Shown in pieces: positions 54,054 to 63,660 of a DNA stretch of 64,000 nucleotides. The translations under genes were made by a program, and so were the position numbers. The first letter of the stretch is position 1. Every line of letters starts with the position of its first letter. Under the pieces are notes generated by a model. That model saw nothing but the letters and a program-made list of their open reading frames with translations. It made no database searches and was not told the origin of the DNA. Origin of the DNA: Enterococcus sp. DIV1094 (lineage in GTDB: Bacteria > Bacillota > Bacilli > Lactobacillales > Enterococcaceae). The DNA lies in the NCBI RefSeq assembly GCF_017316305.2, contig NZ_CP147250.1:3099001-3163000 (forward strand). The letters are read 5' to 3'.

Positions 54054-54809
54054 TTAATTTTCATTGAGTAAACTAATGATTTTTTTTAATTGTTTGACTG
54101 GTAACTGTCCAGGTGCCGATGCACGTGTCGCATCTAACGCACCAAATGTGATGGCTGAACCGGTCACGTTGCCGGCAAGTCGAGAGACCATGCCGAGTTC
54201 TCCCATCGACATTGTGACTAAAGGCATCGAAACAAACGAATGGGCGCGACGAGTCAATTCCATCATACGTAGGACATCTCGTTCATTATTTGGCATCACA
54301 GCAATCTTACCAATACTTGCACCAAAATGTTCCATCATATTCAAACGATACAGCAAAACTGGATCTGCTGGGGTTTCTTTGAAATCATGACTACTGATGA
54401 CCAGTGGGATCTGCCGGCGATGGATATCATGAAGCAGATCTTTATCCATACTTTCAATTTTGAACAACTCAATATCTAGCATATCCACTAATTCTGTATC
54501 GATCAGAAATTTATATAGATCGTGGTAGTCTTTGATTGAGATGTCTTGTGCGCCACCTTCTTCTAAGGTGCGAAAGGTCAAAAGTAAAGGAAGTCCTTCT
54601 AGCATCTCATAGATCAATACTAATGTTTCCTTTAATTGTTCGTGATCAAAGACTTCTTGATAACAATCAAGTCGCCATTCTGCTAAATCCGCGCCTGCTT
54701 CTCTCGCTAGGATCGCTTCTCTTAAAAGATCCTCACGAGTCATGCCAGTCAAGGGCGCACATACTTTTGGACGTCCGGTACCAAATCTTACCCCTTTTAC
54801 TTGAAACAT
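54054..54809 (-). CDS. aroD: 3-dehydroquinate dehydratase, type I
   Basis: 251 residues. Schiff-base lysine in GKIAVMPN (about 172) and catalytic histidine in VISSHDF (about 145); EWRLDCY near residue 45 also fits. Third step of the shikimate pathway. Located alone, with no other aro genes here; 15 bp after the upstream methyltransferase. Confidence 0.94.
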   Translation of the reverse strand: MFQVKGVRFGTGRPKVCAPLTGMTREDLLREAILAREAGADLAEWRLDCYQEVFDHEQLKETLVLIYEMLEGLPLLLTFRTLEEGGAQDISIKDYHDLYKFLIDTELVDMLDIELFKIESMDKDLLHDIHRRQIPLVISSHDFKETPADPVLLYRLNMMEHFGASIGKIAVMPNNERDVLRMMELTRRAHSFVSMPLVTMSMGELGMVSRLAGNVTGSAITFGALDATRASAPGQLPVKQLKKIISLLNEN

Positions 54810-54824
54810 TGCTTCACGCCCTCT

Positions 54825-55994
54825 CTATTTTTTTATTTCATATACGAATACCTTTAAATAATTGCCTTCTGGGAAAGAATCAATGGTTTGAAAATCATCA
54901 GGTAAGCGATACACGCCGCTGATTTGATAATCATACTCCGCAGAGATCAGTTCGTCTTCGATCATCGCTTGAAATTGATCGATCGATACATTGGCTGCAT
55001 TTGTTGAGGCAATCAAGACGCCTTCATCTGCTAAGATCGACAAGCTATCTCTAACTAATTCCCCATAATTTTTTGCCACACGAAAGACTTTTTTCTTGTT
55101 CCGTGCAAAGCTTGGCGGATCTAAAATGATCACGTCATAAGTAAACCCTTTTCGTTGTGCGTATTTAAAGTATTCAAAGACATCCATAACGATGATTTTT
55201 TGTGCATCAGAAGTTAAACCATTGACCTCAAATTGTTCGCGTGTCTTATTTAAGCTTCGTTTCGCGAGATCGACACTTGTCGTTTCTCTTGCACCGCCCA
55301 TCGCAGCAGCCACCGAAAAAGCGCCCGTATAACTAAACATATTCAATACCGATTTTCCTAATGCCAGTCCATCGATCAAAGCTCCTCTGACTTCTTTTTG
55401 GTCAAGAAAAATCCCAGTCATGAGTCCTTCATTCAAATAAGTGGCATAGGTCACTCCGTTTTCTTGGACGAGTAAAGGTTCTTGCGCTTCTTCCCCCGTC
55501 ACATGCTGGCTCTCAGGTAATCGTGTCGTTTCAAAACGAATTTTTTCGTAAACCCCTACAATTTCAGGATAAGCAGCTTGAAAAGCGTTTAGTAAAACTT
55601 CACGAATCAAGTATAAGGTTTCATTGTACCAAGAAAAGACAGCAAACCCGTCATAATAGTCGATGATCAAGCCACCGATACCATCGCCTTCTCCATTGAA
55701 CAAGCGAAAAGCCGTAGTTTGCTCGTCGTTAAAAAAGCTTGTTCTTTTTTCTCGGGCTGTATGGAATTTTTGTTCAAAAAAGGATTGATCAAATGGTTCA
55801 TCCTGATCACTTAGTATCCAGCCAATCCCTTTGTTTTGTTTCCCTAAATAGCCTTTTCCTATAAATTTACCTTGTTGATCAACTAATTCAACCCATTCTG
55901 TTGTTCGTTTCACTTGAACTAGATCTTCTTCTTGGATCAATGGGTAACCTTTTAAAAATTTTTTGACCGCTCTTTTTTTGATTGTTAGTTTCAT
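54825..55994 (-). CDS. RlmI-like class I SAM-dependent rRNA methyltransferase
   Basis: 389 residues. N-terminal PUA domain (LTIKKRAVKKFLKGYPLI...), a middle domain, then a Rossmann methyltransferase with VLNMFSYTGAFSVAAAMGGA (SAM motif, about 215-234) and the catalytic-region DPPSFARNKK (about 298-307). RlmI/RlmK type, predicted 23S rRNA m5C methyltransferase; exact target not known. Confidence 0.9.
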   Translation of the reverse strand: MKLTIKKRAVKKFLKGYPLIQEEDLVQVKRTTEWVELVDQQGKFIGKGYLGKQNKGIGWILSDQDEPFDQSFFEQKFHTAREKRTSFFNDEQTTAFRLFNGEGDGIGGLIIDYYDGFAVFSWYNETLYLIREVLLNAFQAAYPEIVGVYEKIRFETTRLPESQHVTGEEAQEPLLVQENGVTYATYLNEGLMTGIFLDQKEVRGALIDGLALGKSVLNMFSYTGAFSVAAAMGGARETTSVDLAKRSLNKTREQFEVNGLTSDAQKIIVMDVFEYFKYAQRKGFTYDVIILDPPSFARNKKKVFRVAKNYGELVRDSLSILADEGVLIASTNAANVSIDQFQAMIEDELISAEYDYQISGVYRLPDDFQTIDSFPEGNYLKVFVYEIKK

Positions 55995-56190
55995 TGGCTC
56001 ACCTGCTTTTTCATTCTCCCTTTTAGTATAACAAAAAACAGCCTGCTTGTCTTAGTGATTCCTTGGCTTGAGCCTACTTTCCCTTAGAAAAAGATCATGT
56101 ACATAGTGGTTCATCCTAAAAGCATGTTTATCTAAAAATGAAGGATATTAAAGAAAATCTTAATCTATTAAGCTTGATTTGTACTTTCAA

Positions 56191-56219
56191 TTGACACTAT
56201 TTTGGTCTACTAGTAAAAT
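56191..56219 (+). promoter_or_regulatory. Promoter of ltaS
   Basis: Perfect -35 TTGACA (56191-56196), 17-bp spacer, TAAAAT (56214-56219), 77 bp upstream of the start. The rest of this roughly 300-bp gap holds nothing else clear. Confidence 0.75.
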
Positions 56220-56295
56220 GATGAGGAGTATGTGAGTCGTGAGTATGTTTCATGCCACTCTTTTTTTATGTAAGAGTGCAGAAAGGAAGATTAAT

Positions 56296-58443
56296 TTGAA
56301 AATAAAAACACCCGCTTTTTTAAATAAAAGGCTCGGATTTTTTTCTTTACTAGCAGTTTTGTTATGGGTCAAAACAATTGCTACTTATCTATTTGAGTTT
56401 CATTTAGGAATTGACAGTGGGATTCAGTACTTCATCTTGTTCATCAACCCAATTGCAACAACTATCCTTCTTTTAGGGATTGCCTTATATGTTAGACGAA
56501 CGAAAGCAGCGTATATCACAATGCTTGTCATCTATTTCTTGTTGACCTTGCTCTTATTTTCTAACATCATCTACTATCGTGAGTTCACTGATTTTATTAC
56601 GATCAACGCGATTTTAGGCGCAGGAAAAGTTGCAAGTGGTTTAGGAGAAAGTGCGATACGGTTGTTCCGTCCCTATGATGTCCTTTATTGGATCGATATC
56701 GTTCTGATAATTGCCCTTTTAGCAACGAAAAAAATCAAAATGGATGAACGTCCGATCCGCGCTCGGATGGCGTTTGCTTTTTCTACTTTAGCGATCATGA
56801 TCTTTTCAGGAAATCTCTTTTTAGCTGAAGCAGATCGTCCAGAGTTATTGACACGTACCTTCTCTCGTGATTATTTAGTTAAGTATCTTGGACTAAACGC
56901 ATTCATGGTGTATGACGGTATCCAAACTTACCAAACGAACCAAGTACGCGCAGAAGCAAGTCCAAATGACATGAAAGAAGTAGCAACGTATGTCAAAGAA
57001 CATTATGCGCAACCAAACCAAGACCTATTCGGATTAGCTGAAGGTAAAAATGTTATCTATATCCACTTGGAAAGCTTGCAACAATTTGTGATCGATTATA
57101 AATTGACCGACGAAAATGGTGTAGAACATGAAGTAACACCTTTCTTGAACAGCTTGTTCCATAGTAATGAAACATTTAGTTTTGATAACTTCTTCCACCA
57201 AGTAAAAGCAGGAAAAACAAGTGATGCCGAAACATTGATGGAAAACTCATTATTCGGTTTGAACCAAGGTTCATTGTTCACTCAATTAGGCGGCAAAAAT
57301 ACATTTGAAGCTGCACCAAACATTTTAAAACAAACAAAAGGTTATACAAGTGCCGTATTCCACGGAAATGCTGGTACATTCTGGAACCGTAATGAAACAT
57401 ATAAGAGTTTTGGTTATGATTACTTCTTTGATGCGTCTTACTACGACGTGAATGATGACAACTCATTCCAATACGGTTTACATGATAAACCATTCTTTGA
57501 ACAATCAGTACCATACTTAGAACGGATGCAACAACCGTTCTACTCTAAATTTATTGCTGTATCCAACCACTTCCCTTATTCAAGATTCACGAATGAGGAA
57601 GCTGGATTCCCAGTAGCAAATACAAATGATGAAACAATCAATGGGTACTTTGCAACAGCCAATTATTTAGACCGAGCAGTAGAAGAATTCTTTAACTATT
57701 TAAAAGCAAGTGGCTTGTATGAAAACTCAATGATCGTCTTGTATGGAGACCATTATGGTATTTCTAATTCAAGAAACAGATCATTAGCTGAGTTGGTTGG
57801 TAAAACAAGTTCAACTTGGACGAATTTTGACAATGCAGCGATGCAACGCGTACCATACATGATCCATCTTCCAGGACAAACAAAAGGCGGGATCAATCAT
57901 ACGTATGGTGGACAAGTTGATGCTTTACCTACACTGCTTCACTTGTTAGGCGTGGATTCAAAAAATTATATCCAACTTGGTCAAGACCTGTTCTCACCAG
58001 ACAACAATCAATTAGTGGCGTTCCGTGATGTTGATTTTGTTTCACCTAAGTACACATACTACGGTGGCGCGGTTTATCTAACAGAAACTGGCGAACTGCT
58101 TTCAGATATGACAGAAGAACAACAAGCAGAAGTCACTGCTTTGCGTGAAGCAGTCAGCAAGCAACTTGCAGTTTCAGACCAAATCAACAACGGGGATCTT
58201 CTTCGTTTCTATACAGAAAGTGGTTTAGAACCACTTGATACTTCTACGTTTGATTACAAGAATGGCTTGCAACATCTAAATGATGCTGAACGCGCACTTG
58301 GCGATAAATCAACAAGCGTCTTTAGTCAAAACAATGATCAAACAACGCAAAATCTATACGAATCAAAAACGTTCCAGGATCTTCATGGCGTTCCTGATAC
58401 CGAAGAACCGACGGATAGTGATGATTCAGTAGAAAACAACTAA
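56296..58443 (+). CDS. ltaS: Lipoteichoic acid synthase
   Basis: 715 residues from the TTG at 56296, which has AAAGGAAG 7 bp upstream; a GTG start 57 bp earlier would add an unlikely N-terminus. Five membrane helices (about 12-200), then an extracellular sulfatase-fold domain. Catalytic Thr lies in AGKTSDAETLMENS, with IHLESLQ and YGDHYGIS as metal-site segments. Polymerises glycerolphosphate from phosphatidylglycerol onto the glycolipid anchor. Acidic C-terminal tail (DTEEPTDSDDSVENN). Confidence 0.94.
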   Translation: MKIKTPAFLNKRLGFFSLLAVLLWVKTIATYLFEFHLGIDSGIQYFILFINPIATTILLLGIALYVRRTKAAYITMLVIYFLLTLLLFSNIIYYREFTDFITINAILGAGKVASGLGESAIRLFRPYDVLYWIDIVLIIALLATKKIKMDERPIRARMAFAFSTLAIMIFSGNLFLAEADRPELLTRTFSRDYLVKYLGLNAFMVYDGIQTYQTNQVRAEASPNDMKEVATYVKEHYAQPNQDLFGLAEGKNVIYIHLESLQQFVIDYKLTDENGVEHEVTPFLNSLFHSNETFSFDNFFHQVKAGKTSDAETLMENSLFGLNQGSLFTQLGGKNTFEAAPNILKQTKGYTSAVFHGNAGTFWNRNETYKSFGYDYFFDASYYDVNDDNSFQYGLHDKPFFEQSVPYLERMQQPFYSKFIAVSNHFPYSRFTNEEAGFPVANTNDETINGYFATANYLDRAVEEFFNYLKASGLYENSMIVLYGDHYGISNSRNRSLAELVGKTSSTWTNFDNAAMQRVPYMIHLPGQTKGGINHTYGGQVDALPTLLHLLGVDSKNYIQLGQDLFSPDNNQLVAFRDVDFVSPKYTYYGGAVYLTETGELLSDMTEEQQAEVTALREAVSKQLAVSDQINNGDLLRFYTESGLEPLDTSTFDYKNGLQHLNDAERALGDKSTSVFSQNNDQTTQNLYESKTFQDLHGVPDTEEPTDSDDSVENN

Positions 58444-58480
58444 CGAAATCACGTGATTGCAAATACCTTTGTTATCACTC

Positions 58481-58521
58481 AAAAAAGCACTTGCGAATAT
58501 TCTTTCTGCAAGTGCTTTTTT
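58481..58521 (+). terminator. Terminator of ltaS
   Basis: AAAAAAGCACTTGC / GCAAGTGCTTTTTT perfect 14-bp stem. The rest of the gap to 58746 has no supported gene; a 53-codon ATG frame at 58533 lacks a ribosome site. Confidence 0.85.
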
Positions 58522-58746
58522 TGTGTGAAATAATGTCTACTGTTGGTAAGAAACGCTTGTTTGATTGGGCATCGTCCAAACGAAAAGTAATTTACTTAAA
58601 CCTGTCAGGTAAGATGATCATTCTGTTCATTTTATGGTCATTTCAATCAACGATTCGCCTCCTTCTTTCTTTATTTCGGTTTTTCACTAAATGAATTTCA
58701 TACTTTATTCATATTCATTTTTTATACTATTCTTGAGGTGAAAAGT

Positions 58747-59475
58747 ATGAATATGATCCGTTATTCTACGGCACGGTTACTTTATTACAAAAAACAAACT
58801 TTTTTGTATACTTTATTTTCAAGCTTTTCTGCTTTATTATTACTGATCAGCTTTAACTTATATAATTTACAAACAGCTTTACACAAACAAATCCAAGATC
58901 GGGTCTTGATGTTTGATGCTTCTGATGTCAAAGAGAATTTACCTTCTTCAGAAACGCTTCAACAAGCCTATCTGATCGTAATCAGTTGTATACTGGCACT
59001 GTTTGCATTGTGTTTCTTTTTTTTCTTTTTACACTCACTTTATAAGCATCGTATGGAAATAATCAATTGGCGATTGGCAGGGCTATCAAAACCAAAAATG
59101 TTCTTCTTTATTTTTTGGCAATCGTTGATTCCGTTACTCATGAGTTGTCTTGCTGTTCTTTTGCTCGTTTTTGCTTTTCAAAATGGCTATCAAACATTAC
59201 TTCAAAAAATCAATTTGACCTTGTTGAATTTCTTCGAATTACCAAATCTACCAACTGTCTTTTCATCTGGAAATGGTTTATCGATTTCGATTGACCAAAA
59301 CACTTTTTTTATGATTGATTTTTTTAGCGATAACTTTTTAACTGATACCTTAAAAGGAATTGGGCAGACGATCATCTGTTTAGTTAGTATTAGTACATTG
59401 CTTAGTACCTGTCTATTCATGATTTCAAATCGACTTTTAAAAAGAAAGAAGCTGATCATTGATGAACCCACATGA
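58747..59475 (+). CDS. FtsX-like ABC permease fragment-type protein
   Basis: 242 residues from the ATG at 58747 with TTGAGGTG 6 bp upstream. Four membrane helices (about 20-45, 75-100, 117-142, 205-228) arranged as in one half of an FtsX/MacB-type permease, with YKHRMEIINWRLAGLSKPKMF cytosolic loop. No large extracellular domain. Its stop overlaps the start of the following ATPase-like gene by 14 bp. Substrate unknown, probably a small peptide-sensing or export pair. Confidence 0.75.
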   Translation: MNMIRYSTARLLYYKKQTFLYTLFSSFSALLLLISFNLYNLQTALHKQIQDRVLMFDASDVKENLPSSETLQQAYLIVISCILALFALCFFFFFLHSLYKHRMEIINWRLAGLSKPKMFFFIFWQSLIPLLMSCLAVLLLVFAFQNGYQTLLQKINLTLLNFFELPNLPTVFSSGNGLSISIDQNTFFMIDFFSDNFLTDTLKGIGQTIICLVSISTLLSTCLFMISNRLLKRKKLIIDEPT

Positions 59476-59974
59476 TTCACTGATATCGTTTAACGGTTTT
59501 ACTGTTTTGCTTGGTTCTAAAGCCGAGCAGCAACTGATTTTTTCAGAGATAAAAGAGCAACTCCTTACTTCTGAACGTACAGATGTGATGATCGTTCAAA
59601 AAAACTGGCCCTTCTTCCCTTACCTCAATTTAAAGGAACAAGTATTTTTAGATATCTCTGAAAAACAAAAGAAGTCCAAACAGGAAGATATTCAAAGCAA
59701 GCTGATGATCGACTCCTCTTGCTTAAAAAAAGCAGTGGATGAATTAAATACATTTGAAAAAATCAAATTACAACTTATGCACGCGATCCTTGCTGAGAAA
59801 ACGAATTTGATCATTGAAGATCCTATCGATGATCTTTCGATTACTGAAATCCAAGATCTCTTAGTCCATTTATGTGATCTAGTCAACGAGTTTTCTTTTT
59901 CTATCCTTTTATTGACACACGATCTCTCGATTGCGGAAAGTCCATATGTCAACTTTTGTAAAGAAGCAAGTTAA
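59462..59974 (+). CDS. Degenerate ABC ATPase lacking Walker A
   Basis: 170 residues from the ATG at 59462. The second half is ABC-like: Walker B-like NLIIEDPIDDL (about 118-128) and a switch-histidine segment SILLLTHDLS. But there is no GxxGxGK[ST] Walker A (the region reads LLGSKAEQQLIF) and no LSGGQ signature (instead LNTFEKIKLQLMHAIL). ATP hydrolysis seems unlikely. It may be a regulatory partner of the permease. Convergent to the two-component system genes. Confidence 0.75.
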   Translation: MNPHDSLISFNGFTVLLGSKAEQQLIFSEIKEQLLTSERTDVMIVQKNWPFFPYLNLKEQVFLDISEKQKKSKQEDIQSKLMIDSSCLKKAVDELNTFEKIKLQLMHAILAEKTNLIIEDPIDDLSITEIQDLLVHLCDLVNEFSFSILLLTHDLSIAESPYVNFCKEAS

Positions 59975-59995
59975 AATTTGATTCTCTTTCAAGCA

Positions 59996-60030
59996 AAAAC
60001 GCTAAAGCAAGATTCTTGCCTTAGCGTTTT
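59996..60030. terminator. Bidirectional terminator
   Basis: AAAACGCTAA-GCAAG / CTTGC-TTAGCGTTTT with a 3-nt loop, T-rich on both sides; between the ABC pair and the histidine kinase gene. Confidence 0.85.
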
Positions 60031-60042
60031 TTTGTTGTTCAG

Positions 60043-61485
60043 TTATTCGATCTCCACATCTGGTAGTTTGACAGTAAAGGTCGTTCCTTTGCCTAACTCG
60101 CTCGTGACATCAAGCTTTCCTTTATGCAGTCGAACTAATTGTTGGACGATTGGTAAGCCTAACCCAGACTCACCGTATTTGGTATTTTTTCTAGATGGAT
60201 CGACTTTGTAATAGCGATCCCATATACTTTTCATTTGTTGTTCTGACATGCCGATCCCTGTATCAGTCACTTTGATGATCGTTTCAAGATACCCTTTTTC
60301 TAAAGTGACCGTGATCGTTCCATTTTCAGTGAATTGGATCGCATTTTGGATAATGTTGACCATGATTTGCACAAAACGATCATAATCAGCATATACATCT
60401 AATTGCTCTGGTGCTTCTAAAATCAATTGGTTGCCCGCAGCTTCTGCTTTTGATTCCAATTGGGCAACGATATTTTTCAAAGTTTCTGTGCCATCAAATT
60501 TCTTGATGACCATACTGATTTGATTCGTTCTGATTTTTTCATAATCTAGATTCTCATTGACTAAACGAATAAGACGTTCGGTCTCGTTCTTCATCAACTT
60601 GATAGCATTGTCTCGTTGATTTTCTGGGATGGCATTATACTCTAAACCTTCCAACAAGCCATTGATCGTTGTTAATGGCGTCCGCATCTCATGAGACGCA
60701 TCTGCCATGAATTGCCGGCGACGATTTTCTTGTTCTTCGATTTCTGCACGTGACTCTTTCAGGGAATTCGTCATCTTATTGAAATCGTCTGCTAACTCAT
60801 CAAATTCATCTTTGTCGTTGACTGGTAACTGCACATCAAAATTGCCGTTTGTCACCTCTTTGGTGGCATTTCTCAATCGATTGATCCGTTTCACTTGGAA
60901 CGCAGCAAACGCATAGCTGGCAATGATGGCAATAATACTTGAGAAAATGAACCCTTTAAATAGATTCAAGGTCACTGAGCGCACACTATTATCGATGTTT
61001 CTTGCAGGTTGGCTGACGACCAGTCCTCCATAAAATTCATGGTTCAAGTTAAAAGGAACCAACGCATATGAGGTGGCTTGATTTTCTCCTGCAATATTTT
61101 TATTGGAGGTGAACTTGACTTGTCGGCCATTTTTCAAGCTTTCCCATTGATTGGCGGTGATCGTAAAATTTAAGTAAACGCCAGCGGTTGGATAGATGAC
61201 ACGCTCATACTTATCAATAAAGATAAAGTTGACATTTTGTTCCGTCAACACTTGTTCGGTCAATTCCAAGGCATTTTGGAATGCCTGATCTTGATTGAAT
61301 TGAGAAAACGTATCTGCAAAAGTTTGCGTCGTTTTTTCCACTGATTCAGCATAGCCAAAGAGTTGTTGGTAATTATTTTCTTCGATCGTCTGCTTCGTCA
61401 ATTGGGTAAAAGAAATGCCGACGATCAAGATGATCATGGCGATCATCCCACAAAAGGCAAGTAGTTGTTGATATAAATAACGCAT
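60043..61485 (-). CDS. Sensor histidine kinase
   Basis: 480 residues. Two membrane helices (about 10-30 and 178-200) flanking an extracellular sensor of about 145 residues, HAMP (about 200-255), HisKA with SHEMRTPLTTINGLLEGL (about 264), and HATPase with NIIQNAIQF and GESGLGLPIV. LisK/ChtS-like in layout. Starts overlapping the regulator's stop. Signal unknown; envelope stress is plausible. Confidence 0.9.
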   Translation of the reverse strand: MRYLYQQLLAFCGMIAMIILIVGISFTQLTKQTIEENNYQQLFGYAESVEKTTQTFADTFSQFNQDQAFQNALELTEQVLTEQNVNFIFIDKYERVIYPTAGVYLNFTITANQWESLKNGRQVKFTSNKNIAGENQATSYALVPFNLNHEFYGGLVVSQPARNIDNSVRSVTLNLFKGFIFSSIIAIIASYAFAAFQVKRINRLRNATKEVTNGNFDVQLPVNDKDEFDELADDFNKMTNSLKESRAEIEEQENRRRQFMADASHEMRTPLTTINGLLEGLEYNAIPENQRDNAIKLMKNETERLIRLVNENLDYEKIRTNQISMVIKKFDGTETLKNIVAQLESKAEAAGNQLILEAPEQLDVYADYDRFVQIMVNIIQNAIQFTENGTITVTLEKGYLETIIKVTDTGIGMSEQQMKSIWDRYYKVDPSRKNTKYGESGLGLPIVQQLVRLHKGKLDVTSELGKGTTFTVKLPDVEIE

Positions 61486-62201
61486 CAGGCAACACCTGAA
61501 TCATCAAATTTATAGCCTACGCCCCAGACTGTTTGGATCACTTGTGGGCCTACTTTCTCAATTTTTTGACGCAGTTTTTTGATATGTGCATCGACAGTTC
61601 GTTCATCCCCAAAGTATTGGTAATCCCAAACTAGTTCCAATAACTGTTCTCTTGAAAAAACTTGTCTTGGTTTTTTTGCTAATGTAAATAAAAGATCGAA
61701 TTCTTTAGGTGTCAAACCATCGATCGGCTTGTTGTTCAAATAAGCTTCACGTGTTTTCGTATTCATTTTGAAATGATCGGTTTGGATATCAAAGTGTTGA
61801 TCAGATAAGGTACTTTCTTCTTTCGTTTCCACTAACTCACTGCGGCGGTGTAAGGCCTTCATACGGGCAATCAATGTTAATGGGCTAAAAGGTTTCGTGA
61901 CGTAATCATCTGCCCCCATTTCTAAACCGATCACTTGATCACTTTCAGAATCACGGGCAGTCAACATAATGATCGGTACAGTACTAGATACTTTGCGGAT
62001 TTCTCGTCCAACCATCATGCCATCCATTGTCGGTAGATTCAGATCTAACGTGACCATATCCCAGTGCTGTGGATTTTCTAAAAACGCATCTAATCCTTCT
62101 TTTCCATCATATTTAAAGGTTGCTTCCCAACCTTCATTCAAAAAAAACATCTGCATCATTTCAGATACGGATTGATTATCTTCAATCATTAAAATGTTCA
62201 T
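61485..62201 (-). CDS. OmpR-family response regulator
   Basis: 238 residues from the ATG at 62201 (MNILMIEDNQSV) with GGAGGAG upstream. Phosphoacceptor Asp in VTLDLNLPTMDG, Lys in VTKPFSP, C-terminal winged helix (LTPKEFDLLFTLAKK, ERTVDAHIKKLRQKIE). Partner of the adjacent kinase. LisR-like; the precise enterococcal system is not assigned. Confidence 0.93.
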   Translation of the reverse strand: MNILMIEDNQSVSEMMQMFFLNEGWEATFKYDGKEGLDAFLENPQHWDMVTLDLNLPTMDGMMVGREIRKVSSTVPIIMLTARDSESDQVIGLEMGADDYVTKPFSPLTLIARMKALHRRSELVETKEESTLSDQHFDIQTDHFKMNTKTREAYLNNKPIDGLTPKEFDLLFTLAKKPRQVFSREQLLELVWDYQYFGDERTVDAHIKKLRQKIEKVGPQVIQTVWGVGYKFDDSGVA

Positions 62202-62532
62202 GCTCGTCTCCTCCATTTTCCAAATCGTAAGTTTGTAATTTCTTTTCTGTTAATATAAAAATCGGCATGATTGGAAAAACTAAGACCAACATTTCAATAA
62301 TGAAAAAATTTGTATGGCCTGTCGCTTTCAACCAGTACCCGATCAGAGTCATCAATAAACCAAAAAGAAAGAAATATTTTCCGCTCGTTCGTTGGGCGAT
62401 CTGCCAATGTGCGTCAGATTTAGCAGCACGTTCTGAATGATAACCGTATAAAGGCAAGTTACCTTTAGAAGGTAAAATCAAAAATAAGAGACCTATTAAG
62501 GTTAAAAAGGCACCTACTGTTAAAAAAATCAT
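62182..62532 (-). CDS. SdpI-family membrane protein
   Basis: 116 residues from the ATG at 62532 with GGGGAG upstream. Three membrane helices (about 1-20, 50-68, 77-95). The loop LYGYHSERAAKSDAHWQIAQRTSGKYFFLFG fits the SdpI/YhfL-type domain (G-Y-x-x-x-x-A-x-x-x-x-x-x-W). In Bacillus SdpI is a toxin-immunity and signal protein; here it overlaps the response regulator by 20 bp, so it may feed that system. This link is inference. Confidence 0.8.
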   Translation of the reverse strand: MIFLTVGAFLTLIGLLFLILPSKGNLPLYGYHSERAAKSDAHWQIAQRTSGKYFFLFGLLMTLIGYWLKATGHTNFFIIEMLVLVFPIMPIFILTEKKLQTYDLENGGDEHEHFND

Positions 62533-62674
62533 TATTTCACTCCCCAATCTCTGTCTATAGTATACTCTAAAATCTTTGTTGAACCAATAAGTTCAGTAAT
62601 TCTTCACGAAACGTTTGTCTTTTGTTCATTCTTTGATAAGATAAGGGTATTCAATTGAAAAAGGAGTTTTATTT

Positions 62675-63448
62675 GTGACAAACTATAAAGCAATCACATT
62701 TTTTGATCTCGATGGGACTTTACTAGATGGAAATTCTAAAATCACTCCTGAGATCGCCGCAGCCATTCAAGCGCTAAAAGACAATGATATCCTTCCTGTT
62801 ATCGCTACAGGACGTACAGAAATGGAAATCAGACAAATCATGCGTGATGCGGGTATCACCTCTGCTGCAACAATGAACGGATCGTGTATCAGTGTTGAGG
62901 GAGAAGAAATCTATTCTGTTCGTTTTTCTAAGGAAGAATGTCAAAAAATGCGTGACCATATCGAAGAGCAAGGCCATGCACTTTGTTTTTATAACCGAGA
63001 TAATATTTGGAGTACACATCACACGGAGACTATGAGAAAAGCTTATGGCTTTATCCATTCAGATGTCCCGCCGATCGATCCTTCGGCTTTTCAAGATCAT
63101 CCGATCAATATGTTGTTGATCCTTTCAGAATCAGGCGACGAATACTATCATGAACATTTTCCAGAATTGACTTTTTACCGCAATAGTCCGTATTCGATCG
63201 ATACAGTTAAAAAAGGTATTTCAAAAGGTGCTGGTGTCAAACGATTGAAAGAAACCTTAAACTTAGAAAACATTCCAACTTTTGGTTTTGGTGATGGCCC
63301 TAATGACTTCGCTTTGCTTCAAGCTTGTGATCATAAAATCGCAATGGGCAATGCGTATGATGAGTTGAAAGAAATTGCCACGTTCATTACAAAGAAAAAT
63401 ACTGAGGGCGGAATCGTTCACGCATTGAAGCATTTTGACTTGATTTGA
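62675..63448 (+). CDS. Cof-type HAD-superfamily phosphatase
   Basis: 257 residues starting at a GTG with AAGGAG 8 bp upstream. HAD motif I FFDLDGTLLDG (about 9-19), motif II VIATGRT, motif III lysine KGISKGAGVKRL, motif IV FGFGDGPNDFALLQ. Type IIb cap. Sugar-phosphate or FMN-type phosphatase; substrate unknown. Confidence 0.93.
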   Translation: MTNYKAITFFDLDGTLLDGNSKITPEIAAAIQALKDNDILPVIATGRTEMEIRQIMRDAGITSAATMNGSCISVEGEEIYSVRFSKEECQKMRDHIEEQGHALCFYNRDNIWSTHHTETMRKAYGFIHSDVPPIDPSAFQDHPINMLLILSESGDEYYHEHFPELTFYRNSPYSIDTVKKGISKGAGVKRLKETLNLENIPTFGFGDGPNDFALLQACDHKIAMGNAYDELKEIATFITKKNTEGGIVHALKHFDLI

Positions 63449-63512
63449 TCGTCTGTTATAGCACAACTAGCTATTTCGATATTCCATCTAAATAACTGAA
63501 TCTCATAAAAAA

Positions 63513-63553
63513 GCCCTAGTTATTATCTAAAGTTCAAGGACTCTAACTAGGGC
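63513..63553 (+). terminator. Hairpin upstream of the toxin gene
   Basis: GCCCTAGTTA / TAACTAGGGC perfect 10-bp stem with a 21-nt loop. On the minus strand it is followed by TTTTTT, so it may terminate the antitoxin RNA or the Cof transcript. Confidence 0.55.
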
Positions 63554-63557
63554 ATTG

Positions 63558-63566
63558 TGCTATACT
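63558..63566 (+). promoter_or_regulatory. Extended -10 promoter of the toxin mRNA
   Basis: TGC-TATACT (63558-63566), an extended -10 element with no good -35, 23 bp before the leader that carries GACGGTGG. Confidence 0.5.
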
Positions 63567-63660
63567 TTTTTTGACAGTAAAGTTTAATGACGGTGGTGAC
63601 TTCTGGAAGGTGGTGGTGCTTATGGAAATAAGTACAGAAATCTATGAAAGGAGAAACCTT

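Noticed and set aside
58491..58694. Possible small membrane protein gene after ltaS
   Set aside because: It starts within the ltaS terminator and neither its start nor the internal ATG at 58533 has a ribosome site.
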